Source: CAZJFC01 sp964545245 (GTDB lineage: Bacteria; Pseudomonadota; Alphaproteobacteria; Rickettsiales; 21-14-0-20-44-7). From it: a DNA stretch of 30,841 bases. Below the pieces are notes generated by a model, which saw only the letters and a list, made by a program, of their open reading frames with translations, made no database searches and had not been told where the DNA came from. Location of the stretch: contig CAZJFC010000018.1 of assembly GCA_964545245.1 (NCBI GenBank), positions 1-30,841 on the forward strand. Direction: 5' to 3'. Of the stretch, positions 7,372-15,734 are shown one piece after another (positions within the stretch are counted from its first letter, which is position 1; every line of letters begins with the position of its first letter). The position numbers and the translations under genes are program-made.

Positions 7372-8682
7372 ATGATCCCACGTTATTCACGTCCTGAAAT
7401 GGTTGCCATCTGGGAGCCGGACAACAAATTCAAGATCTGGTTCGAGATCGAGGCGCACGCGACCGATGCGCTTGCCGAGCTTGGCGTTGTGCCGAAAAAG
7501 GCGGCGGCGAATATCTGGAAAAAGGGCAAGTTCAACGCCGCGAAGATCGACGAGATCGAGAAGGTGACAAAGCACGATGTTATCGCCTTCCTCACCAACG
7601 TGGCGGAATATGTGGGTGAGGATGCGCGTTTCCTGCATCAGGGGATGACCAGCTCCGACGTGCTTGATACCTGCCTTTCCGTGCAGCTTAACCAGTCCGC
7701 AGAAATCCTCGTGAAAGACATGCAGGCGCTTTTGAAGGCGCTCAAAAAACGTGCGCTTGAATCGAAAGATATGCTGTGCATGGGGCGCAGCCACGGAATC
7801 CACGCCGAGCCGGTGACGATGGGCCTGAAATTCGCCCGCTTCTATGCCGAAATGGAACGCAACCTTGAACGCCTGAAACAGGCAAAAAAGGAAATCGCGA
7901 CCTGCGCCATTTCCGGTGCGGTGGGGACATTCGCCAATATCGATCCGAAAGTTGAGGCTTATGTCGCCAAAAAAATGGGGCTGATTGTTGAGCCAGTTTC
8001 AACGCAGGTAATCCCGCGTGACCGCCATGCTTATTTCTTCAGCGTGCTGGGCGTGATTGCATCTTCAATCGAAAATATCGCGGTGGAGATCCGCCACCTG
8101 CAACGCACCGAGGTTCTGGAAGCGGAGGAGTTCTTCAGCAAAGGCCAGAAAGGCTCGTCCGCGATGCCGCATAAGCGCAACCCTGTTTTGAGCGAAAACC
8201 TCACCGGCCTTGCGCGATATGTCCGCAGCGGCGTTATCCCTGCGATGGAGAACGTGGCGCTATGGCATGAACGCGATATCTCCCATTCCTCCGTTGAACG
8301 CATGATCGCGCCGGATGTATGCGTGGTGCTGGACTTCGCGCTTGCCCGCTTAACCGGCCTTGTTGAAAACCTCGTGCTTTACCCCGAAAACATGCTCAAG
8401 AACCTCAACAAGCTTGGCGGAATCGTCTTCTCGCAACGCGTGCTTCTTGCCCTTACGCAAAAAGGCGTAAGCCGCGAGGATGCTTATTCCATCGTCCAGC
8501 GCAACGCGATGAAAGTGTGGAAAAACTCCAACGAAGGCAAAAAAGCCGATTTACTTGCCGAGCTTTTGGGCGATAAGGAAGTTACTGCGAAGTTTTCAGA
8601 GAAAGAGCTGAAAGCACTGTTTGACTTCAAATATCACACGAAGAACGTGGATAAAATCTTCAGGCGCGTGTTTGGCAAGTAG
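7372..8682 (+). CDS. purB: Adenylosuccinate lyase
   Basis: A 436-residue homotetrameric enzyme of the fumarase/aspartase superfamily. It acts twice in purine synthesis, releasing fumarate from SAICAR and from adenylosuccinate. The N-terminus MIPRYSRPEMVAIW is typical. The substrate motif TSSDVLDTC is near residue 90, the catalytic-His segment GRSHGIHAEP near 140, and the superfamily signature GSSAMPHKRNP near 262. GGIVFSQRVLLAL follows near 345. The length is normal. The start has no Shine-Dalgarno but the protein begins as expected. Its last 23 bases overlap the end of the convergent HAD gene. Confidence 0.97.
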   Translation: MIPRYSRPEMVAIWEPDNKFKIWFEIEAHATDALAELGVVPKKAAANIWKKGKFNAAKIDEIEKVTKHDVIAFLTNVAEYVGEDARFLHQGMTSSDVLDTCLSVQLNQSAEILVKDMQALLKALKKRALESKDMLCMGRSHGIHAEPVTMGLKFARFYAEMERNLERLKQAKKEIATCAISGAVGTFANIDPKVEAYVAKKMGLIVEPVSTQVIPRDRHAYFFSVLGVIASSIENIAVEIRHLQRTEVLEAEEFFSKGQKGSSAMPHKRNPVLSENLTGLARYVRSGVIPAMENVALWHERDISHSSVERMIAPDVCVVLDFALARLTGLVENLVLYPENMLKNLNKLGGIVFSQRVLLALTQKGVSREDAYSIVQRNAMKVWKNSNEGKKADLLAELLGDKEVTAKFSEKELKALFDFKYHTKNVDKIFRRVFGK

Positions 8683-9394
8683 TGAGCGGAGACATCCTGC
8701 CTACAAAGCCGGTTGGTTCTGTCCTGTTTTCCAGCGCATCGGCTATTATTGCCAGATAACCGCTTTTTCTTGCGTGATTCAGAGTAAGCTCCCTGATCCT
8801 TCCCGGTTCTTCGGCAATTCTTTCCAGATATGTGATGTGTGAGCTATCAATCCTGCTGTATGGGGAGAGTGATTGCGGCGCGAGTTTATCTTTCAGCCGG
8901 CTTCTCTGATGGCACGGCATTAGGACGTGGTGGCCTGCTGCAGCTGCTGCACCTATGTTTTTCGGGGAATTATCAACAAGCAGTGTTTCGACAGCTATGC
9001 GTTTATCCCCGTCCATGACGAAATTGCCCTTTTCATCGGATTCTATGCCATGGCTTTGGGCAAGAGCTGATATATATTCGTTTTTATTATTATCATTGAT
9101 CCCAAGCCTTGGGGTCATAACCTGTATGAGGCTGATTTCCTCATCGCTCAGGCCAATAACCTGTAATGCATTGTTTATAAGGGGGATGTTCCTGCCAAAT
9201 GTGGCGATTGATACATAATGATAAGTGGAGAGGAACTGCCGCAACATATCACACAGGCGCGCAGCATCGGTTATCAGGTCTGGCGCGCTGATGCGGGAAA
9301 TTTGCCCGCGCGTTTCTTTTCTGACAAGGGTTCCGTCAAAATCCAGAACCACGTGCAGGATTTTTTCTTCCCCGGTGATTATTGCGTTGTTCAT
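8660..9394 (-). CDS. HAD-like hydrolase of unknown substrate
   Basis: A 244-residue protein with haloacid-dehalogenase landmarks: DFDGTLV at 18–24 (nucleophile Asp18 and Asp20), SIATFG at 62–67 (motif II Thr or Ser), and LLVDNSPKNIGAAAAAG from 138 (motif IV, acidic Asp141). This points to a phosphatase or phosphotransferase, but the substrate is unknown. Two-thirds of the protein is HAD-like; the tail after residue 165 is unassigned. The final codons overlap the 3' end of purB on the other strand. The start lacks a clear Shine-Dalgarno. Confidence 0.7.
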   Translation of the reverse strand: MNNAIITGEEKILHVVLDFDGTLVRKETRGQISRISAPDLITDAARLCDMLRQFLSTYHYVSIATFGRNIPLINNALQVIGLSDEEISLIQVMTPRLGINDNNKNEYISALAQSHGIESDEKGNFVMDGDKRIAVETLLVDNSPKNIGAAAAAGHHVLMPCHQRSRLKDKLAPQSLSPYSRIDSSHITYLERIAEEPGRIRELTLNHARKSGYLAIIADALENRTEPTGFVGRMSPLTTCQTRA

Positions 9395-9423
9395 AAATGA
9401 GTTAATTAATATTAGTGATTGCT

Positions 9424-9452
9424 GTGATAAAGATTTTGGCGGCGGAAGTCAA
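9424..9452 (-). promoter_or_regulatory. possible promoter for the HAD-like gene
   Basis: Read on the minus strand, TTGACT (9452–9447) and TATCAC (9429–9424) are 17 bases apart, about 30 bases upstream of the start codon at 9394. The -35 box is good and the -10 box moderate. Confidence 0.4.
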
Positions 9453-9559
9453 TAAAAAAAACGGGCATTGGATATATGAATTATAAGGAAAATGAAGGCG
9501 GGAGCTGGTAAATCCAGATTAATGGTTGATTTATAGCTTCGATAATTTATCACAGCCCC

Positions 9560-10300
9560 ATGCAAAAAGCTAATGTGATGTGTATGAAATGGGGCACGAA
9601 GTTTGGCCCTGAATATGTGAACCGGCTTTACCATATGGTGAAGCGCAACCTGACCATTCCCCATCGTTTCGCCTGTTTTACCGATAATGCGGAGGGGCTG
9701 GACGAAGGCATTGAGGTTTTTCCCCTGCCGGAGATCCATGTTCCCGCAAAACACGCGATTTCCCCGTGGCGCAAGCTGACGATCCTTGGCGAAAAACTGG
9801 GTGATTTGCAGGGAACGACCCTGTTCCTTGACCTTGATGTGGTGATTGTCGGCAATATCGACGCGTTTTTTGTCCTTGAAGGGGAGTTCTGCATTATTGA
9901 AAACTGGACTTCACTTGGCAGCGGCGTTGGCAATTCCTCGGTTTACCGCTTTGAGGTGGGTGCGCATAAGGATGTCCTTGAATATTACAACGCGCATATG
10001 GATGAGGTGCTTTCATCTTATGACAACGAGCAGATTTTCCTTTCAAAGAAAATCACCGAAAAACTGGGCAGTATAACTTTCTGGCCGGAAGAATGGTGCC
10101 GCAGCTTCAAGCGCCATTGCATGGTGCGTGGTGCCCGCCGTTTTTTCACCGTACCGCAAATCCCGAAAGGCACGAAAATAGTTGTGTTCCACGGCAACCC
10201 GATGCCAGAGAAAGCGCAGGAAGGCGGGTTTTACGGCGAGGTATACAAGCCATATAAATATGTTAAGAAGACGCCATGGATAAACCAGTACTGGCAATAG
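9560..10300 (+). CDS. putative glycosyltransferase (GT8-like, DxD motif)
   Basis: A 246-residue cytosolic protein. FLDLDVVIVGNID at about 89–101 contains the DxD metal/nucleotide-sugar motif (Asp91, Asp93) in the form seen in GT8-like enzymes. The N-terminus (NVMCMKWGTKFGPEYVNRLYHM) and IVVFHGNP near the C-terminus fit glycosyltransferases annotated in surface-polysaccharide loci. It starts the plus-strand run that becomes the capsule locus and overlaps the methyltransferase gene by 25 bases. Donor and acceptor are unknown. No Shine-Dalgarno precedes 9560; in-frame ATGs at 9578 and 9584 are alternatives. Confidence 0.75.
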   Translation: MQKANVMCMKWGTKFGPEYVNRLYHMVKRNLTIPHRFACFTDNAEGLDEGIEVFPLPEIHVPAKHAISPWRKLTILGEKLGDLQGTTLFLDLDVVIVGNIDAFFVLEGEFCIIENWTSLGSGVGNSSVYRFEVGAHKDVLEYYNAHMDEVLSSYDNEQIFLSKKITEKLGSITFWPEEWCRSFKRHCMVRGARRFFTVPQIPKGTKIVVFHGNPMPEKAQEGGFYGEVYKPYKYVKKTPWINQYWQ

Positions 10301-11085
10301 ATACAACCAGCGAGTTCGGCACTTATTCTCTGGGGTGCCGGCAGGGCCTTGCGCGCAAAATCGCCCAGAAGACCACTTTCAAGCCCGTGATAAACCTGCT
10401 GCGCCAGCTTGGCGGTCTGCGTAGCTGCAAAATCGCCGATATTGAGGTTTACGGCGGCAGGATGCGCGTTTATCCGGGGCTTAACCGTTCCGATAAGGTC
10501 ATGCTTGGTATGCCCCATGTGTTTGACGCAAAAGAGCGTGAAATCCTTGCGGAACACCTGAAAAAATCCCCTTCGCCGAGCTTCATTGATATCGGCGCGA
10601 ATATCGGCGCGTATAGCCTGTTCGTGAACGGGCTGGGGCTGGACACGAAGATAATCGCAATAGAGGCCGACCCGGAAATCTTCGCGCGGCTTGGCTTCAA
10701 CCTGCCGGATACGGTCATGAAGCTGAATATTGCAGTGGCGGATAAGGAGGGCGTGCTGCCTTTTTATATCAATGAGAGCAACCGCGGTGAAAACAGCCTT
10801 GTTGAAGGCAGCGGCCGCAGGATTGAGGTCAAGGCAAAAACCCTGAAACAGGTTCTTGATGGGAACGGGGTGGTAAAGCCGTCCGCGATAAAGATTGATG
10901 TCGAGGGGATGGAACCGGTTATCCTTGGCGAGTATTTCAGGTCCGTTCCGGCGGAAAACCTGCCGGGGCTGATTCTGGTGGAGCATATCCACAATGCCGG
11001 AACCGAAGAATTGATAGCGCAGCAGGGCTATAACAAGATTGCCGGAACAAAACTTAACGCGGTTTATGTTCGCCATAACGGATAG
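10276..11085 (+). CDS. FkbM-family SAM-dependent methyltransferase
   Basis: A 269-residue protein. SAM-binding motif I is SFIDIGANIGAYSLF (about 102–116), followed by IIAIEADPEIFARL, the acidic motif II, then KIDVEGMEPVILGEY (about 205–219), the characteristic FkbM C-terminal segment. FkbM enzymes O-methylate sugars and natural products and are common in O-antigen and capsule loci. The first 25 bases overlap the glycosyltransferase gene, so translation is probably coupled. Its likely role is methylating a capsule or glycan sugar, which is inference from context. Confidence 0.85.
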   Translation: MDKPVLAIDTTSEFGTYSLGCRQGLARKIAQKTTFKPVINLLRQLGGLRSCKIADIEVYGGRMRVYPGLNRSDKVMLGMPHVFDAKEREILAEHLKKSPSPSFIDIGANIGAYSLFVNGLGLDTKIIAIEADPEIFARLGFNLPDTVMKLNIAVADKEGVLPFYINESNRGENSLVEGSGRRIEVKAKTLKQVLDGNGVVKPSAIKIDVEGMEPVILGEYFRSVPAENLPGLILVEHIHNAGTEELIAQQGYNKIAGTKLNAVYVRHNG

Positions 11086-11100
11086 CGCCAGAACAAATCC

Positions 11101-11130
11101 TTGTAATCGCCGGGGTTTGGGTTTAATTAT
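11101..11130 (+). promoter_or_regulatory. possible promoter of the pse–kps operon
   Basis: TTGTAA at 11101–11106 and AATTAT at 11125–11130, 18 bases apart, lie in the only sizeable gap (73 bases) between the methyltransferase and pseB. An inverted TTAAT/ATTAA pair overlaps the -10. It is weak; read-through from upstream is equally possible. Confidence 0.3.
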
Positions 11131-11158
11131 CAGGCATTAATTTAAGGGATGAGATTAG

Positions 11159-12193
11159 ATGCTAAACGGTAAGTCAATATTAATCACGGGCGGAACCGGC
11201 TCATTCGGCTATCAATATACCAAGACAATCCTTGAGCGTTATAAACCGGCGCGGGTGGCGATTTATTCGCGTGACGAGCAGAAACAATGGACTATGCAGC
11301 AGCACTTCACCGACCCTTGCATGAGGTTTTTCATCGGCGATGTGCGTGATGGGGCAAGGCTCAGGCGTGCGATGCGCGGGGTGGATTTTGTCATCCATGC
11401 GGCGGCGCTTAAAATCGTCCCGGTGGCGGAATATAACCCTACGGAATGTATAAAAACTAATATACACGGCGCGGAAAATGTTATCCGTGCGGCGATTGAA
11501 AATGAGGTGACGAAAGTGATCGCCCTTTCAACCGATAAGGCGGCCAACCCGATTAATCTTTATGGCGCTACCAAACTTGCTTCCGACAAGCTTTTCGTGG
11601 CGGCGAACAACATGGCGGGCGGGCACAGGACAAAATTCTCGGTTGTGCGTTACGGCAATGTTATCGGTTCGCGCGGCTCGGTTCTCCCGTTTTTTCAGGA
11701 GCTTGTTTCGCAGGGCGCGGATGCTTTGCCGATAACCGACGAAAAAATGACCCGTTTCTGGATTACGCTCCAGCAGGGGGTTGATTTTGTCCTCAAGAAT
11801 TTTGAGCGCATGTATGGCGGCGAGATTTTTATCCCGAAAATTCCTTCCATCAGGATCACCGACCTTGCAAAGGCCGTCGCGCCGAACCTTCCGACAAAAA
11901 TTGTCGGCATCCGCCCCGGCGAGAAACTGCACGAGATCATGTGTCCGGCGGATGATTCCCACCTTACATTGGAATTCAGCGACCATTTTGTTATCCGCCC
12001 GACGATCAAATTCTTCAGCAGGGAAATCGATTACACGACAAGCAGGCTGGGCGAAAAAGGAACTCCGGTGGCGCAGGGTTTTGAATATAATTCCGGCACC
12101 AACCCGGTTTTCCTGAGTGTGGATGAATTAAAGGCGATGAACGAACGCGCGCTGGCAGAAATGGCGCTGACGGAAAGGCAGAAAGCGGCATAA
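11159..12193 (+). CDS. pseB: UDP-N-acetylglucosamine 4,6-dehydratase (inverting), PseB
   Basis: A 344-residue short-chain dehydrogenase/reductase that performs the first step to pseudaminic acid: 4,6-dehydration with C5 inversion of UDP-GlcNAc. The NADP-binding motif GGTGSFG is at residues 10–16. VIHAAALKIVPVAEYNP and STDKAANPINLYGATK carry the catalytic Asp-Lys and Tyr-x3-Lys arrangement. RYGNVIGSRGSVLPFF follows. Length and motifs match PseB rather than the larger membrane-bound FlaA1/CapD-type dehydratases. It heads the tight pse–kps gene run. Confidence 0.93.
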   Translation: MLNGKSILITGGTGSFGYQYTKTILERYKPARVAIYSRDEQKQWTMQQHFTDPCMRFFIGDVRDGARLRRAMRGVDFVIHAAALKIVPVAEYNPTECIKTNIHGAENVIRAAIENEVTKVIALSTDKAANPINLYGATKLASDKLFVAANNMAGGHRTKFSVVRYGNVIGSRGSVLPFFQELVSQGADALPITDEKMTRFWITLQQGVDFVLKNFERMYGGEIFIPKIPSIRITDLAKAVAPNLPTKIVGIRPGEKLHEIMCPADDSHLTLEFSDHFVIRPTIKFFSREIDYTTSRLGEKGTPVAQGFEYNSGTNPVFLSVDELKAMNERALAEMALTERQKAA

Positions 12194-12220
12194 GCCAACC
12201 CGGAAAAGGAGCATACGCCA

Positions 12221-13363
12221 ATGAGCGATTTGAATAAAAAATTCATCCCCTATGGCCGCCAGAACATTTCCGCTGATGATATAAGAACGGTTAGCGAAAC
12301 CCTCGCCTCCGACTTCCTTACCCAAGGGCCGAAAGTCAAAGAATTCGAGGATAAAATTTCAGCGTATTGCGGCGCTTCAAACGCGGTTGCCTTTGCGAAC
12401 GCCACTGGCGCTTTACACATTGCCTGTATTGCACTTGGCGTAGGTGAGGGCGATGTTGTGTGGACTTCGCCTAACAGTTTCGTAGCCTCGGCGAATTGCG
12501 CTTTATATTGCGGCGCGGAGGTGGATTTTGTCGATATCGACCCGGCGACTTACAATATGTCCGCCACCGAGCTTGAGAAGAAACTCAAAAAAAGCAAAAA
12601 GAAGCCAAAAGCGGTGATTCCCGTGCATTTTGCCGGGCAGTCATGCGATATGGCGGCGATAAAAAAACTTGGCTTGGAATACGGTTTTAAGATTATCGAA
12701 GACGCTTCCCACGCAATCGGCGCGAGTTATAAGGGCAAAAAAATCGGCTCATGCGAATATTCCGATATCTGCATTTTCAGCTTCCACCCGGTGAAGATAA
12801 TCACCACCGGCGAGGGCGGGATCGCCACCACCAATGACGCAAAACTCGCGCAAAAACTGCGCGACCTCCGCACCCACGGCATCACGCGCGAAACCGGCAG
12901 CGATGAACCGTGGTATTATGAACAGCGCGACCTCGGCTTCAATTACCGCCTGACGGACATCCAGTCGGCGCTTGGCATTAGCCAGCTAACGCGGCTTGAC
13001 GAGTTTGTCAAAACACGCCACAAAATCGCAAAAAAATATGACCAGTCGCTTTTCGGCCTGCCGCTCACAACCCCGTTCCAACATGCCGATAGTTATTCGT
13101 CATATCACCTTTACCCGATCGTCCTGAACGATTCCGCAAAACGCAAGGAGGCATTCATAAAACTCCGCGCGGCGGGAATTGGCGTGAATGTGCATTACAT
13201 CCCTATCCACACCCAGCCTTATTACAAAAAACTTGGCTTCAAACCGGGCGATTTCCCGAACGCGGAAAAATATTACGCAGGTGCGATAAGCCTGCCGATG
13301 TATCAGGATCTAAGCGGGGATGACCAGAGCTACATCATCAAAACCCTGTCGGAGATTTTGTGA
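12221..13363 (+). CDS. pseC: UDP-4-amino-4,6-dideoxy-N-acetyl-beta-L-altrosamine transaminase, PseC
   Basis: A 380-residue PLP aminotransferase of the DegT/DnrJ/EryC1 family that adds the 4-amino group to the PseB product. The PLP-binding lysine is about residue 192 in FSFHPVKIITTGEGG; EDASHAIGASYKG (about 160–172) carries the cofactor-contacting Asp. RDLGFNYRLTDIQSALG and the C-terminal NVHYIPIHTQPYY are typical of the family. AAAAGGAG lies about 10 bases before the ATG. It ends overlapping the next gene by 4 bases. Confidence 0.93.
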   Translation: MSDLNKKFIPYGRQNISADDIRTVSETLASDFLTQGPKVKEFEDKISAYCGASNAVAFANATGALHIACIALGVGEGDVVWTSPNSFVASANCALYCGAEVDFVDIDPATYNMSATELEKKLKKSKKKPKAVIPVHFAGQSCDMAAIKKLGLEYGFKIIEDASHAIGASYKGKKIGSCEYSDICIFSFHPVKIITTGEGGIATTNDAKLAQKLRDLRTHGITRETGSDEPWYYEQRDLGFNYRLTDIQSALGISQLTRLDEFVKTRHKIAKKYDQSLFGLPLTTPFQHADSYSSYHLYPIVLNDSAKRKEAFIKLRAAGIGVNVHYIPIHTQPYYKKLGFKPGDFPNAEKYYAGAISLPMYQDLSGDDQSYIIKTLSEIL

Positions 13364-14076
13364 GAACCGTAGTCATCATTCAGGCGCGGATGGGTTCGAC
13401 ACGGCTTCCCGGCAAGGTGCTGAAAACTCTCGGTGATAAAACCGTGTTGCATCATGTGATTAACCGTGTCCACGCCGGTGATCCTGACGAAATTGTGGTA
13501 GCAACCTCCGACCTTGCTCAGGATGACGCAATCGAGCAGGAAGCTCTCGCTTCCGGCGCAAAGGTTTTCCGCGGCAGCGAGGCCGATGTGCTTTCCCGCT
13601 ATTATTCCGCGGCGAAGGAAAACACGGCGGAGCTGGTTGTGCGCGTAACTTCCGACTGCCCGTTATATGACGGCACATTGCTGCGTGACATGCTTAATTA
13701 TTACAGCAGCGAGGATTATCTTTCCAACACCATCGAGCGCCGTTTTCCACGTGGGCTGGATACGGAGATTTTCACTTTCGCCGTGCTGGAACGCATGTTC
13801 AACGAGGCGAAGCAGCCGCCTGAGCGCGAGCACGTAACGCCATATATCTACAACAACCCGGACAAGTTCAAAATCCGCCATTACAAGCAGCAGCCCAACC
13901 TTGCCGATATGCGCTGGACGCTTGATACGGATGAGGACTGGCAGATGATAAAAGCGGTTTATGACGCGCTATACGTCCCCGGTAAAATTTTCAGCACGGT
14001 GGATGTAGTTGAGTTCCTGCGCGAGAACCCGGAAATTGCTGCGCTGAACGCGCATATCGAACAGAAAAAGGTGTAA
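13360..14076 (+). CDS. spsF: SpsF-family cytidylyltransferase, probable CMP-pseudaminic acid synthetase (PseF role)
   Basis: A 238-residue nucleotidyltransferase starting at GTG, which overlaps the pseC stop (GTGA). The N-terminus IIQARMGSTRLPGKVLK is the nucleotide-binding loop of SpsF-type proteins rather than the ARGGSK loop of NeuA/PseF. RVTSDCPLYD (about 89–98) holds the metal-binding Asp. Between pseC and pseG the expected activity is transfer of CMP to the finished nonulosonate, the last step of the pathway. That assignment comes from context; the family itself is broader. Confidence 0.8.
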   Translation: MRTVVIIQARMGSTRLPGKVLKTLGDKTVLHHVINRVHAGDPDEIVVATSDLAQDDAIEQEALASGAKVFRGSEADVLSRYYSAAKENTAELVVRVTSDCPLYDGTLLRDMLNYYSSEDYLSNTIERRFPRGLDTEIFTFAVLERMFNEAKQPPEREHVTPYIYNNPDKFKIRHYKQQPNLADMRWTLDTDEDWQMIKAVYDALYVPGKIFSTVDVVEFLRENPEIAALNAHIEQKKV

Positions 14077-14082
14077 CCGGCC

Positions 14083-15117
14083 ATGAAAATCATCTTCCGC
14101 GTGGATTCATCACAAAAAATCGGCACCGGGCATGTTATGCGCTGCCTGACGCTTGCCGATGCGTTAAAAAACCACGGCGCGCAAATTGAGTTCATCACGC
14201 GCAACATTGAAGGAAACCTTGCCGGGTTCATTAATGAGCGCGGATATAAAACCCATCTGCTGGAGCAGGACGGCACGAAAAACGAAAACTATTGCTTCCA
14301 CGCAAACTGGCTGGAGGCAAGCTGGCAAAGCGATGCAAAACAAACCGCCGAACTGGCAAAAGGCGCGGATTGGCTGGTGATTGACCATTACGCGATTGAT
14401 GGAAGATGGGAAAAAGGACTCCGCCCGCATGTAAAAAAAATCATGGTGAATGACGACCTTGCCGATAGGAAACATGATTGCGATGTGCTGCTCGACCAGA
14501 ATTTTTATACCGATTTTGCAACCCGTTATAACGGGCTTGTACCGCCGCAAACCAGGCTTTTGCTCTCCCCGCGCTATGCTGTCCTGCGCGACGAGTTCAT
14601 CGAGCAACGCGCGAAGCTGGAACGCGAATTCGGCGCGGTGAAGAAAATCCTGCTTTCCTTCGGCGGCGCGGATGCGGATAACGATACCGGTCAGGCACTG
14701 GCGGCAATTCTGGATTATCCTGCCGAAATTATCGTAGTCGCTGGCGGCGCAAATATGAATTACGGCAAATTGCAGGAAATGGTTTCAGGGCGCGGTAACC
14801 TCACCCTCCATAAATCAGTTTCCAACATGGCGGAGTTGATGTCATGGGCGGATATCGCCATCGGCGCAGGCGGCAGTACAAGCTGGGAACGCGCGGTTCT
14901 TGGCCTGCCGACGCTATGCTGGCCGATAGCGGAAAACCAGAAACGAATAATCGAGGATTTGGCGACGACCGGCGCGATAAAACTTTCCTCGCCGGAAAAT
15001 TTGCGTAAGGATATTGCCGGGTTTACGCCATTGACATTAAGGGAAATGTCACAAAAATCACTGGTTATGGTTGACGGCAAAGGCAAGGAAAGAGTGGTGG
15101 AGGAAATATTCAAATGA
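14083..15117 (+). CDS. pseG: UDP-2,4-diacetamido-2,4,6-trideoxy-beta-L-altropyranose hydrolase, PseG
   Basis: A 344-residue GT-B-fold hydrolase that removes UDP from the amino sugar before condensation with phosphoenolpyruvate. The N-terminus FRVDSSQKIGTGHVMRCLTLADAL carries the Gly-rich loop with the catalytic His (GTGHVMRC). WLVIDHYAIDGRWEKGLR and the C-terminal IGAGGSTSWERAVLGLPTL are diagnostic for PseG. In this locus its natural substrate may be N-formylated instead of N-acetylated at position 4 (inference). It overlaps the next gene by 4 bases (ATGA). Confidence 0.92.
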   Translation: MKIIFRVDSSQKIGTGHVMRCLTLADALKNHGAQIEFITRNIEGNLAGFINERGYKTHLLEQDGTKNENYCFHANWLEASWQSDAKQTAELAKGADWLVIDHYAIDGRWEKGLRPHVKKIMVNDDLADRKHDCDVLLDQNFYTDFATRYNGLVPPQTRLLLSPRYAVLRDEFIEQRAKLEREFGAVKKILLSFGGADADNDTGQALAAILDYPAEIIVVAGGANMNYGKLQEMVSGRGNLTLHKSVSNMAELMSWADIAIGAGGSTSWERAVLGLPTLCWPIAENQKRIIEDLATTGAIKLSSPENLRKDIAGFTPLTLREMSQKSLVMVDGKGKERVVEEIFK

Positions 15118-15734
15118 AAGTATCGGTGCTGTGTTCCTCATCCGCCCACCCGGTTTTCAGGTACCTCCGGAAATGGGGGAAATACTCCGAGCTTGTGACC
15201 TCAAAGGACGAGCTTTCCGGCGGTGATATATTATTCCTTGTTTCCTGCACTGAGATCATCGGCAGGGAAACCCGCGATAAATACAAGAAAACCCTTATCC
15301 TCCACGCCAGCGATTTGCCTTATGGCCGTGGCTGGTCGCCGCATATCTGGCAAATCCTTGAAGGGCGTAACGAACTGGTTTTAAGCCTGCTTGAAGCGGA
15401 AGATGAGGTGGATACCGGCGCGATATGGGAGAAGAAAAAAATCCGGCTTGAAGGGCATGAATTATATGACGAGATTAACCACAAACTGTTCACCGCGGAA
15501 ATTGAACTGATGGATCATGCCATTGCGAATTTCGGCAAAACCGCCCCCCAGCCGCAAACCGGGCCGACGAGTTATTACCCAAGGCGCAAGCCGGAGGACA
15601 GCAGGCTGGATATCGAAAAACCGCTGCAAGACCAGTTCAACCTGCTGCGCGTGGCGGACCCGGAAAGATTTCCATGTTTTTTTGAGCATAAAGGCGTTAA
15701 ATATATTCTCAAAATTGAGAAAGATAAGAAATGA
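15114..15734 (+). CDS. formyltransferase-fold protein in the PseH position
   Basis: A 206-residue protein resembling the catalytic domain of 10-formyltetrahydrofolate-dependent formyltransferases (Fmt, ArnA), without the C-terminal OB domain. LHASDLPYGRGWSPHIWQI (63–81) matches the formyltransferase HxSLLPxxRG core with His64, and EVDTGAIW matches the DTG motif with Asp100. The Asn normally two residues before the His is Ile62 here. It is overlapped by 4 bases on both sides by pseG and pseI, so it is a pathway member. No GNAT acetyltransferase (PseH) is present, so it probably acylates the PseC amino group with formyl. Alternatively PseH is encoded elsewhere and this protein acts on another sugar. 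Confidence 0.75.
   Translation: MKVSVLCSSSAHPVFRYLRKWGKYSELVTSKDELSGGDILFLVSCTEIIGRETRDKYKKTLILHASDLPYGRGWSPHIWQILEGRNELVLSLLEAEDEVDTGAIWEKKKIRLEGHELYDEINHKLFTAEIELMDHAIANFGKTAPQPQTGPTSYYPRRKPEDSRLDIEKPLQDQFNLLRVADPERFPCFFEHKGVKYILKIEKDKK

Noticed and set aside
9476..9535. two very short ORFs (11 and 14 codons) with AAGGAAA upstream of the glycosyltransferase gene
   Set aside because: Too short to distinguish from chance and no attenuator structure found.
10231..11076. 281-codon minus-strand open frame
   Set aside because: Antisense to the FkbM methyltransferase, which has clear SAM-binding motifs.
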